Of a DNA stretch of 64,000 bases, positions 52,670-60,215 are shown one piece after another. A model generated the notes under the pieces. That model saw nothing but the letters and a program-made list of their open reading frames with translations, was not told where the DNA came from and ran no database searches. The stretch is from Saccharomonospora sp. CUA-673 (lineage in GTDB: Bacteria; Actinomycetota; Actinomycetes; Mycobacteriales; Pseudonocardiaceae). The translations under genes and the position numbers were made by a program. Positions within the stretch are counted from its first letter, which is position 1; each line of letters begins with the position of its first letter. Location: positions 152,345-216,344 of the forward strand of contig NZ_MKKE01000055.1 of assembly GCF_001942305.1 (NCBI RefSeq), given 5' to 3'.

Positions 52670-53934
52670 TGCCCGCTGGTGCCCCACTTCCCTGCCGGCC
52701 TGAGACGGTCCACCTCCTCAGGGAGGTCCGACTCGTCGGGAATGATCGTGTCGACGATCTTATCGCCGGCAATGGCGCCGAACCCCATCCCCGCAGCGCC
52801 GCACACGACCGGCCCGACGGGCGGGAACAGGGACGAACAAGCCGCAGCTCCGGTGACCCCGCCGACCCAGCCACCACCGAGCTGACCAGCGCTGCTCGCG
52901 ACAGCTTTTCCCCAGGTCTGCTCTCCGGTTGCGGCTCCCAGAGCTTCATTGCCTGCAGTGAGCAACCCTCCGACCCAAGGTACTTTGCGTGCAACGCTGC
53001 CGACCTTGTTGCCCAGCGGGGTGTTCGGCGCGATGTCTCCTGGGCTGGCAGTCGCAGCGACCCGAACCGACTCCGGGACGTGCTGGCGCACCTTGTCCAG
53101 CTGCTGCATCTGGGTGCGGTAGGTCGTCTCGCTTCCCTTGGCACGGGAGAGGTCCCGCATGATCTGGGTCCGCTGCTGCGCCGGCAGGCCATTCAGGTTG
53201 ACGGCACCGGCGGCGAGAGACTGGTAGGTCTTCGACGCACCCTCCAGAGACGAGATCTTCCGCAGCAGATCGGCCCTGGTGTTCTCCATGCTCGCGACGG
53301 TGTTCAGGGCATGAGACGCGGTCGTCCGTCCCATGTCCCAGGCCTCCTTGAGGCCGAAGCCCTGGTCGGCATCGAGGGCTTCCCAGAATTCGGTGTGCGC
53401 CTGCTCCTCTTTCTTGCGCGCATCGGTGTAGATCTGGAGACAGGTGTTGAAGACCTCCGCTTTCGCGTTGAAGTCACCGATCAGGTTGTTCCAGGTCTCG
53501 CGGTCGCTGAAGAAGTCCGACTTCGCGTTGGGACCCGAGTAGTTCGTCGGCATCGGCCTCTCCATCGCCGGCTCCTCCGGACGACGGATGAACGGGCCCT
53601 CCACCTCCAACCCGCCTTCCGTCGCCGTCCGCCGGGCTCTGCCCATCTCCTTGTTGACGGATTCGATGGCGCCGCCAAGGTCGGCGAAGGCTTCCGCGTA
53701 AGTTCCGCAGGTAGCTCCCAGCTGCCGGGTGTACTTCAGGTGCGGAGCAAGTTCGTCCAGGAAGGCGCCGGCCGCGTCACCTTCCCAGCTCGAGTAGGCG
53801 GTGTTCCGGGCGGAGCAGTGGGAGTCGTCGGCGCTCTCGGCGGCCTTCTTGGCCTCGCGGAGAGCCTGCGCGGCTTCTTCGAGCATGCCGACGCTTCCGT
53901 TGACGGTGGTGTTGATGTGAGCCGGTGTTCCCAT
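52666..53934 (-). CDS. Large WXG100-type protein with glycine-zipper C-terminus (candidate type VII effector)
   Basis: A 422-residue protein. Residues 1-110 form a WXG100-like helical hairpin with the motif W50-E-G52 ('AYSSWEGDAAGAFLDELAPHL'). A helical middle (about 115-320; 'MENTRADLLRKISSLEGASKTYQSLA') is followed by a Gly/Ala/Val-rich stretch (about 325-405; 'VGGLLTAGNEALGAATGEQ', 'GQLGGGWVGGVTGAAACSSLF', 'GAAGMGFGAIAGDKIVDTI') like glycine-zipper or bacteriocin-type membrane-active segments. LXG/WXG toxins have such layouts. No enzymatic domain is seen. It follows the EspC-like gene by 18 bases. Confidence 0.75.
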   Translation of the reverse strand: MGTPAHINTTVNGSVGMLEEAAQALREAKKAAESADDSHCSARNTAYSSWEGDAAGAFLDELAPHLKYTRQLGATCGTYAEAFADLGGAIESVNKEMGRARRTATEGGLEVEGPFIRRPEEPAMERPMPTNYSGPNAKSDFFSDRETWNNLIGDFNAKAEVFNTCLQIYTDARKKEEQAHTEFWEALDADQGFGLKEAWDMGRTTASHALNTVASMENTRADLLRKISSLEGASKTYQSLAAGAVNLNGLPAQQRTQIMRDLSRAKGSETTYRTQMQQLDKVRQHVPESVRVAATASPGDIAPNTPLGNKVGSVARKVPWVGGLLTAGNEALGAATGEQTWGKAVASSAGQLGGGWVGGVTGAAACSSLFPPVGPVVCGAAGMGFGAIAGDKIVDTIIPDESDLPEEVDRLRPAGKWGTSGQ

Positions 53935-53952
53935 GTTGTCCCCTTGTGCGGA

Positions 53953-54390
53953 TCAGGGCGTCGGGCTCGGAGGCGGCGTTGGTGCCGGAGCGGTTTCGGT
54001 CTGCGGTTGCGGACGGTTCTTGTGCTCCTCGGGGTCCGGTGGAGCCTCTTCGAGCTTCGGGGGCGCTTCGGCTCGTTTCCGCTTCTCGTGTTGGTCAGTG
54101 GTCTCGACATCAGGATCGGTCGTTTCGACCTCGTTGCGGTGCTCGTCCTCCGCCGCCTGATACATCCCTTCGGCCGTGTCGACGTTCGCCGCAATGGTCT
54201 GACCTTGCTGCGCGAGGGCGAGCGCGATCTGACCCACCCGAGCCAATGCCGCGTTGGCGACGTCGGAGGAGAATCCGGCGTTGACCGCCTCGGGCAACTT
54301 TTCGGCGACTTCGTCCAACGACGACGATCCTGCTCTGAGGTCCCGCACGATTGTCGAGAGCTTGCCCTCGTCGACCCGGTAGTTGCTCAC
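53953..54390 (-). CDS. EspC-like ESX secretion substrate
   Basis: 145 residues: a helical WXG-sized domain (about residues 1-85; 'YRVDEGKLSTIVRDLRAGSSSLDEVAEKLPEAVNAGF' and 'ALARVGQIALALAQQGQTIAANVDTAEGMYQAAEDEHR') and a Pro/Glu-rich disordered tail. The type VII export signal Y-x-x-x-[D/E] is present as Y77-Q-A-A-E81 after the second helix. It matches the EspC/DUF2580 pattern of actinobacteria, usually exported with a partner, here probably the WXG100 protein coded next. GTG 54390 is one base after the upstream stop. Confidence 0.8.
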   Translation of the reverse strand: MSNYRVDEGKLSTIVRDLRAGSSSLDEVAEKLPEAVNAGFSSDVANAALARVGQIALALAQQGQTIAANVDTAEGMYQAAEDEHRNEVETTDPDVETTDQHEKRKRAEAPPKLEEAPPDPEEHKNRPQPQTETAPAPTPPPSPTP

Positions 54391-54391
54391 G

Positions 54392-55080
54392 TCATTCCCC
54401 CAACTCACCGATGCGCATGACGTTGTCGTCGCGGGCCCGGCTTCGGCGGTCCTGGACCGGCGTGCGGTGTCTGGCGTCCTCGTCCAGCCACCCGTTCCTG
54501 ACCACTGCGCTGGCGCCGCATTCGTTGGCGACTGCCTCGACCCGCTCCATGCTGATTGCCGAAAGCGGCTGGTACGGGCCGCATGCTGCCCACGCTTCCT
54601 CGGGTGTGGAGAAGACGAGCAACAGGTTCTCGCCGGGCTTTGTTCCGTGTAGTTCCGCGACGACCTCTCGGTCTCCTGAACGTGCCGGGCGCGTCGGAAT
54701 CCAGACGACAGGCTCCTCAGGGGCGTCTGCGGGCAGCGGGTCCAGTGGCGCGATCTCCGTCCACGGCGTCCCCGGGTATCGCGCGCGGCGGGGTGTTGGA
54801 CGTCGATCGCGACGAGGACCGTTCTGTCGATGTCCGCCGCGAAGTTCCGGAGCTGCGCCGGAGTGACCGTGGTGTATGGCTGCCCGTCGCCGCAGGATTC
54901 GGTCAGCAATTGCAGGCTGGTGTATGCCCAGAGGCTGACCTCGTCGGCCTGGTCCGTCGTCGACAGTTCGGGCCGGTCGGCCTCGGGGTCGATGAGCAGG
55001 TAGAGCCGGCCGGGCGTATCGCCCAGGCCCTCGACGAGCATGAGTCGCGCGCGGTCGTAACCCTGTAATACCTCAACCAA
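54392..55080 (-). CDS. SAV_915-like protein, two repeats (one frame change)
   Basis: About 230 residues with two similar halves: 'SLWAYTSLQLLTESCGDGQPYTTVTPAQLRNF' and 'VFSTPEEAWAACGPYQPLSAISMERVEAV', each the SAV_915/SseB-like pattern (Y-T-S-x4-x-x-C-G-x-x-Q-P). Such proteins accompany type VII secretion genes in streptomycetes and relatives; role unknown. TTG 55080 was chosen because AGGAGG lies 9 bases upstream (55089-55096). The frame changes near 54788 between the halves. First gene of the operon. Confidence 0.72.
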
Positions 55081-55245
55081 CTGCGTCCCCCTCCTGGTCA
55101 CAGTTTCCCCAGTACAACATCGCGCCACTGGGTCAGCAAGCGAACGCGGAGGGGTGCGACATCGGGGGCTCGCTCGTCGTCGCGACCGGGTGACCAGCGA
55201 CGTCGCCGGGGCACGCGCAGTACCCCGGCGACGGCGGGCCGCGGC

Positions 55246-55736
55246 TCAGCTGCCGGCGGTCGTCATGGTGCGGTCGGTTTCGAGCAGGGTCTTGAGGCTG
55301 GCCAGGACCCACGGCCATCCGCCGCCGCCCTGTTCGACCTTGCCGTTGCCGGCGACGTCCTTCGCCGTTTCGGGGGCGTCGGTGACGTCGTGGGTGAGCG
55401 TCACGCGGCACAGCCCGGGCGCGACCTCGTCGATGTCGTAGGTGAGGCGCTGCGGGGGTTCGTCGGTGTGCCAGGCCGCCTGCCAGTCGAGGATCAGTCT
55501 GCGCGGCGGGTCGAGTTCGACGACGGTGGCGGTCAGGGCTTCGTCGCCCATGCCCATTTCCTTCATCGCCGGTGTCGTGTGGTGGATCATCTGGCCGCCC
55601 GGCTTGGCTCGAAGGTGAGGTCGCCGCCGTAGCCGTACCGGTTGGTGTACTCGGAGCTGGTGAGCGCCTGCCACACCTTCTCGGCCGGTGCGTCGATGTA
55701 GATGGAGTGGATCTGCGTGATGCGGGTGTCGGTCAT
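55246..55736 (-). CDS. SRPBCC/AHSA1-type protein 2 (one frame change)
   Basis: START-like fold protein of about 163 residues: 'RITQIHSIYIDAPAEKVWQALTSSEYTNRYGYGGDLTFE' then, after a frame change near 55605, 'GGQMIHHTTPAMKEMGMGDEALTATVVELDPPRRLILDWQAAW', 'RVTLTHDVTDAPETAKDV' and 'GWPWVLASLKTLLET'. This is the YndB/CalC-like AHSA1 subgroup. Its ATG overlaps the ArsR stop as ATGA. Paralogous in design to 49559-50044, but the sequences are not close. Confidence 0.85.
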
Positions 55737-56089
55737 CGTTCGTGTCCTTCGGTGTCGGCCGGCGTCTCGGATTCGGCCAGCGTCTTGAGGTCGGTGAGCG
55801 CGCGGATGTGCGGCTCGGTGTACTTGTCGATCCACCGGTCGTGGATCAGTCGAATCGGGACCGCGTTGAGGTAGTGCAGGCGTTCCCGGCCGGATTTGCG
55901 GACCGTGACGAGATCCGCCTCGGCGAGAAGTCGCAGATGCTTGGACACCCCGTACCTGGACATCTCGGTGTGCCGGTTGACGACCTCTTCGAGTTCCCCG
56001 AGCGAGCGGCCGTCGCGCTCGAAGAGCGTGTCGAGGAGCAGGCGGCGTGTCCGGTCCGCCAGGGCCTTGAACACGAGGTCGTCCTCCAT
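55733..56089 (-). CDS. ArsR-family regulator 2
   Basis: About 118 residues: 'LVFKALADRTRRLLLDTLFERDGRSLGELEEVVNRHTEMSRYGVSKHLRLLAEADLVTVRKSGRERLHYLNAVPIRLIHDRWIDKY'. Typical metal-free ArsR partner of AHSA1 proteins. ATG 56089 was preferred over a longer reading because the inverted repeat GTGACC-AAAA-GGTCAC lies just upstream. It opens a two-gene unit with the SRPBCC gene. Confidence 0.9.
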   Translation of the reverse strand: MEDDLVFKALADRTRRLLLDTLFERDGRSLGELEEVVNRHTEMSRYGVSKHLRLLAEADLVTVRKSGRERLHYLNAVPIRLIHDRWIDKYTEPHIRALTDLKTLAESETPADTEGHER

Positions 56090-56102
56090 GCACCGAAGAT
56101 AG

Positions 56103-56118
56103 GTGACCAAAAGGTCAC
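56103..56118. promoter_or_regulatory. Candidate ArsR operator 2
   Basis: Perfect inverted repeat GTGACC-AAAA-GGTCAC, 13 bases upstream of the ArsR ATG and 37 bases before the divergent acetyltransferase gene, so it may control both. Confidence 0.7.
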
Positions 56119-56154
56119 ATGTCAACGGTTGGTGGGTGCGGCTAGCGTCGGTGC

Positions 56155-56613
56155 ATGGCTGACGTGGGGTTCGTGCCCGGGGATTTCGTGCCGCCGACGT
56201 CGCTCGTCACCGAGCGGTTCCGGCTCGAACCGTTGGGGCCGCGGCACAATGCGGCCGATCACGCGGCGTGGATGTCGAGCATCGAGCACATCCGCGCGAC
56301 GCCCGGCTACCCGGACGGCAGTTGGCCCCCGGTGGACGGCATGTCGCTCGAGGACAACCGCGCCGACCTCGCCCGGCATGCGGCGGATTTCGAGAATCGC
56401 CGCGGGTTCACGTTCACGGTGCTCGACCCGGCCGACGGCGACGTCATCGGCTGCGTGTACCTGTACCCACCGTCCACACCGGACCACGACGTGACGGTCC
56501 AGTCGTGGGTGCGCGCCGACCGCGCCGACCTCGACACCCCCCTGGCCGACACCGTCGCCACCTGGCTCGCCACCGAATGGCCCTGGCGCCGCATCGACCG
56601 CTGCGGACGGTGA
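56155..56613 (+). CDS. GNAT-like N-acetyltransferase
   Basis: A 152-residue protein: 'VTERFRLEPLGPRHNAADHAAWMSSIEHIRATPGYPDGSWPP', 'LARHAADFENRRGFTFTVLDPADGDVIGCVYLYP', 'AVQSWVRA'-type strand, and 'LADTVATWLATEWPWRRIDRCGR'. The usual acetyl-CoA loop (R/Q-x-x-G-x-G/A) is missing or replaced by 'ADLDTPLAD', so activity is uncertain. Substrate unknown. Divergent from the ArsR-SRPBCC pair. Confidence 0.7.
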   Translation: MADVGFVPGDFVPPTSLVTERFRLEPLGPRHNAADHAAWMSSIEHIRATPGYPDGSWPPVDGMSLEDNRADLARHAADFENRRGFTFTVLDPADGDVIGCVYLYPPSTPDHDVTVQSWVRADRADLDTPLADTVATWLATEWPWRRIDRCGR

Positions 56614-56678
56614 GTCGTCGAATTCCGCCGCTCGTGAACACCGGCCGAACGACCGCGAATGAGCCTAGGTTCGGTGTC

Positions 56679-57404
56679 ATGTCGACTGTCACGACGCGTA
56701 CGGTCACCTACCCGGCCGACGGCTTGACGATGATCGGGCACCTCGCGGTTCCCGCCGGTGATGCCCCTAGGCCTGCGGTGTTGATCGGCCCCGAGGGGCC
56801 GGGGCTCAACGATCTCCAGCGGCGCCGGGCCGATGCTCTGGCCGAGCTGGGGTACGTGGCACTGGCCTTCGACCTGCACGGCGGGCACTGGTTCACCGAC
56901 CCGGACGAGATGTTGGCCCGGGTGATGCCGCTGCTCGCGGACCCCGACCGGCTACGCGACATCGGCCACGCCGCCCTGGACGTGCTGCGGGCCGAGCCGC
57001 GCACCGACCCCGACCGGATCGCCGCCGTCGGCTACGGCACCGGCGGAGCGGTCGCGTTGGAACTCGGCCGCTCCGGCGTGGATCTCCGCGCGATCGGCAC
57101 GGTCAACGGTCTGATCACGGGAAGACCCGGCGAGGCGCGGAACATCCGGTGCCCCGTGTGGGCCGGCGTCGGCTCGGAAGATCCGATCATGCCGCCCGAA
57201 CAGCGGGACGCGTTCACCGCCGAGATGCAGGATGCGGGCCTCGACTGGCGCCTCGTGGTCTACGGCGGGGCGCTGCACGCGTTCCACCATCCGACGGTCG
57301 ACCAGGAGGTCGTCCCCGGCGTCGCCCATCACCCGCTGCACGCCGAGCGGGCGTGGCGCGACGTCGTCGCCATGCTCGACGAATGTTTGCCCGTGACCGA
57401 GTGA
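56679..57404 (+). CDS. Dienelactone-hydrolase-family alpha/beta hydrolase
   Basis: A 241-residue alpha/beta hydrolase: 'YPADGLTMIGHLAVPAGDAPRPAVLIGPEGPGLNDLQRRRADALAELGYVALAFDLHG', nucleophile elbow 'AAVGYGTGGAVALELG', acid in 'WAGVGSEDPIMPPEQ', His in 'VVYGGALHAFHHP'. Classic DLH has Cys in 'GYCxGG'; here it is Gly (GYGTGG), so the usual nucleophile is missing, which I recall as shared by a subfamily in actinobacteria. The reaction is therefore uncertain. ATG 56679; it converges on dnaB with a 33-base gap. Confidence 0.82.
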   Translation: MSTVTTRTVTYPADGLTMIGHLAVPAGDAPRPAVLIGPEGPGLNDLQRRRADALAELGYVALAFDLHGGHWFTDPDEMLARVMPLLADPDRLRDIGHAALDVLRAEPRTDPDRIAAVGYGTGGAVALELGRSGVDLRAIGTVNGLITGRPGEARNIRCPVWAGVGSEDPIMPPEQRDAFTAEMQDAGLDWRLVVYGGALHAFHHPTVDQEVVPGVAHHPLHAERAWRDVVAMLDECLPVTE

Positions 57405-57437
57405 ATCGTGCTCACTCACGCGTTTCGCCGAACCCCG

Positions 57438-59855
57438 CTACTCCCGGGCGAGGTCGGCGAAGCGGCTGTAGTGGAGTTGGTGGGCGACGGCGATGGTGCT
57501 GGTGGGGCCGGCGCGGTGTTTGCCGAGGATCAGGTCGGCCTCGCCTGCGCGCGGGTCGTCCTGTTCGAACGCGTCGGGCCGGTGGATCAGCATGACGATG
57601 TCGGCGTCCTGTTCCAGCGAACCGGATTCACGCAGGTCCGACAGCATCGGGCGTTTGTCGGTGCGCTGTTCGGGACCACGGTTCAGCTGGCTGATCGCGA
57701 TCACCGGCACCTCGATCTCCTTGGCCAGCAGCTTCAGCTGACGCGAGAACTCCGACACTTCCTGCTGACGTGATTCGACGCGTTTACCGGACGTCATCAG
57801 CTGCATGTAGTCGACGACGACGAGCTTGAGGTCGTTGCGCTGCTTGAGCCGGCGGGCCTTCGCGCGGATCTCCATCATCGTCAGGTTCGGCGAGTCGTCG
57901 ACGAACAGCGGCGCCTCGCTGATCTCGCTCATCCGCCGCGCCAGCCGGGTCCAGTCGTCGTCGGACATCCGCCCACCGCGCATGTCCGCCAACCGGATCC
58001 GCGCCTCCGCCGACAACATGCGCATGACGATCTCGGTACGGCTCATCTCCAGCGAGAAGATCGCGCTGGTCATCCCGTGCTTGATCGAGCACGACCGGGC
58101 GAAGTCGAGGCCCAGGGTCGAGTTGTGCGTCGGGATCATCGACCGGCCCGCGAGGTACAGGTGGTCGTCGGCGCTGACCTCGACACACCGCACCGGCACG
58201 CTGTCGATCGGCCGCACGTCCACGATGTAGCGCGGCGTGGGCCGCGGACGACGGCCGGTCATGCGCTCCTTGTGCAGCAGGTGCTTGCGCTGCAACCAGA
58301 AGACGCGGTCGTGCGTGGTGAAGTTCAGCGTGTACGCGGTCGACGACGCCTCCGTGCGACCCCGCACCCGCTTCGTCGTCAACGAGCACCGGTAGCCGAG
58401 GCTGACGATCAGCTCGTAGACATCGGCGGCCAGCCGGTGGTCGGTGACCGAGAACTGCACACCGCCCGACCCGCCGACGGTGCCGTCGGTGTCGAGCAGT
58501 CCCGCCAGCAGCGCGCGCCGCTGGTACACCGAACCGCGCAGGTACTCGGCCGGCACGTGCTTGTTGCCGAGCACCCCGAGCGACCGCAGCACGGGGTCGA
58601 TCTCCGGCGACGAGTCGAGATCCGGGGTCGGGAAGCGGAGGGAGTAGGCGTAGGTGCCGCGCCGGGGGCAGTACAGGTCGGCCTCGGCCTCGAGGTAGGT
58701 GATGATCTCCGGGTCGGCGGTGGTGAAGCGTGCGCCGTCGGAGTGGCCGTCGCCGAGCCAGGCGCCGAGCGCGTACGGGTGCAGCGGCAGGTCGCGTTCG
58801 GGCAGCTCCAACGGTTCGGCCAGCCGCACGGAGTGGTTCACGCGCCCGTCGGCGGTGTCGCAGCGGACGGTGTCGGCGAGTTCGGCGGTGGTCCGGACCT
58901 CGGCGGGGCCGCGGACCCGGCGACTCGCGCGGGTGTCGGTCAGCCACTGGTGCTCGGCGTCGGCGACGATCGTCGAACCGTCGGAGAACTCGACCTCGTA
59001 GCAGGGCCGTCCGTGCATGACGTCGGTCGCGGCGACCACGGTGGTGGGCGTGCCGTCGGAGCCGATCAGCCGGTCGCCCGGCTGGACCTGGCCCATCGTG
59101 GTCCAGCCGTCGGGCGTCGGCAGCGGGGTGTCGAGCGCGAGCGCCTTCCCGACGCCGGGACGGGCGGCGATGATGATCATCTGGCCGGGGTGGAGGCCGT
59201 TGGTGACCTCGTCGAGGTCGGCGAAGCCGGTGGGGATGCCCTGCGCGTCGCCGCCGCGGGAGGCGATCGCGTCGATCTCGTCCATCGTCGGCTGGAGGAG
59301 TTCCTCGAGCGCGACGTAGTCCTCGCTGGTGCGGCGTTCGGTGACCTCGTAGATCGCGGCCTGCGCGCGGTCGACGACCTCGTTGATGTCGCCGCCGTCG
59401 TTGTTGTCGGCGCCGTAGCCGTACTGGACGATGCGCGTGCCGGCCTCGACGAGGCGGCGCAGCACCGCCTTCTCGGCGACGATCTGCGCGTAGAACCCGG
59501 CGTTCGCGGCCGTCGGCACCGTCGCGATCAGCGTGTGCAGGTACGGCGCCCCGCCCACGCGGGCCAGTTCGCCGCGGCGTTCCAGCTCCGCGGACACGGT
59601 GATCGGGTCGGCCGGTTCGCCGCGCCCGTACAGGTCGAGGATGCAGTCGTAGACGGCCTGGTGCTTGGGCAGGTAGAAGTCCCCGGGCCGGAGCACCTCC
59701 ACGACGTCGGCGATCGCGTCCTTCGACAGCAGCATGCCGCCGAGCACGGACTGCTCGGCCTTCGAATCCTGCGGCGGCTGGCGTTCGAACGTGCCGTGCT
59801 CGCCGCCTGCCACGTCCGTGCCGCGGTCGTCGGTGATCGCCACCGGTGTGGGCAC
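57438..59855 (-). CDS. dnaB: Replicative DNA helicase DnaB, carrying an intein
   Basis: Hexameric 5'-3' helicase of the replication fork. 805 residues before splicing, 464 after. The N-terminal domain ('QDSKAEQSVLGGMLLSKDAIADVVEVLRPGDFYLPKHQAVYDCILDLY') binds primase; the RecA-like domain has Walker A 'ARPGVGK-ST' split by the intein, 'FSLEMSRTEIVMRM', Walker B 'LVVVDYMQLM', 'RQLKLLAKEIEVPVIAISQLNRGPEQRTDKRPMLSDLRESGSLEQDAD' and the end 'GKHRAGPTSTIAVAHQLHYSRFADLA'. The spliced protein is the usual family length. The insert lies between Lys237 and Ser579, so the helicase is inactive until splicing. ATG 59855. Confidence 0.97.
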   Translation of the reverse strand: MPTPVAITDDRGTDVAGGEHGTFERQPPQDSKAEQSVLGGMLLSKDAIADVVEVLRPGDFYLPKHQAVYDCILDLYGRGEPADPITVSAELERRGELARVGGAPYLHTLIATVPTAANAGFYAQIVAEKAVLRRLVEAGTRIVQYGYGADNNDGGDINEVVDRAQAAIYEVTERRTSEDYVALEELLQPTMDEIDAIASRGGDAQGIPTGFADLDEVTNGLHPGQMIIIAARPGVGKALALDTPLPTPDGWTTMGQVQPGDRLIGSDGTPTTVVAATDVMHGRPCYEVEFSDGSTIVADAEHQWLTDTRASRRVRGPAEVRTTAELADTVRCDTADGRVNHSVRLAEPLELPERDLPLHPYALGAWLGDGHSDGARFTTADPEIITYLEAEADLYCPRRGTYAYSLRFPTPDLDSSPEIDPVLRSLGVLGNKHVPAEYLRGSVYQRRALLAGLLDTDGTVGGSGGVQFSVTDHRLAADVYELIVSLGYRCSLTTKRVRGRTEASSTAYTLNFTTHDRVFWLQRKHLLHKERMTGRRPRPTPRYIVDVRPIDSVPVRCVEVSADDHLYLAGRSMIPTHNSTLGLDFARSCSIKHGMTSAIFSLEMSRTEIVMRMLSAEARIRLADMRGGRMSDDDWTRLARRMSEISEAPLFVDDSPNLTMMEIRAKARRLKQRNDLKLVVVDYMQLMTSGKRVESRQQEVSEFSRQLKLLAKEIEVPVIAISQLNRGPEQRTDKRPMLSDLRESGSLEQDADIVMLIHRPDAFEQDDPRAGEADLILGKHRAGPTSTIAVAHQLHYSRFADLARE
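58122..59144 (-). other. Class 3 intein with LAGLIDADG homing endonuclease, in the DnaB P-loop
   Basis: Residues 238-578 (341 aa). It starts with Ala ('ALALDTPLPTPDGWTTMG'), not Cys or Ser, and ends 'RSMIPTHN' before Ser +1. The class 3 triplet is complete: Trp304 two residues after block-B His302 ('AEHQWLTD'), Cys557 in block F ('VPVRCVEVSADDHLYLAG') and Thr576 before the final His-Asn. The endonuclease motifs 'LGAWLGDG' (about 363-370) and 'LLAGLLDTDGTV' (about 449-460) keep the catalytic Asp residues, so it may still home. Same site and N-terminus as the M. tuberculosis DnaB intein, from memory. Confidence 0.93.
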
Positions 59856-60215
59856 CCCCTTATTCGTCTGCTGCCTCGCCCGCTGCCCGCATACAGGCAG
59901 CTCGAACGCCAGTTCGATGATACCTCGAATCCGACGTCGAGCGTCGCAGGCTCGGCGGCGTTTCGTGGCGCGACGTTAGATCGCCCGAACAGCCTCGTGC
60001 AATTGACCCTGGGGACTGGTGCGGACCTCTCTGTGCATCGCCTGTGGATGACTCGGCCCATCCAGCCACAAAGGCGGATCTTGCTGTGCACAAGTTGGGG
60101 AAAGGGTCACCCGAACGAGTCAGATTTCCTGGTCAGCGCCTGATGGGGGATGTGGACAACTTTGTTCGTCACACCCTCGGCGTGTCCCGCGAAGGTCGTT
60201 GTTCGGCGTGTCGGT
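59856..60215. other. Intergenic region between espG and dnaB, with three DnaA-type boxes
   Basis: No gene is supported. Boxes, all in one direction: TGTGGATGA (60043-60051, one mismatch), TGTGCACAA (60085-60093) and TGTGGACAA (60151-60159, reverse of perfect TTGTCCACA). The region upstream of dnaB must also hold its promoter. Confidence 0.55.
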
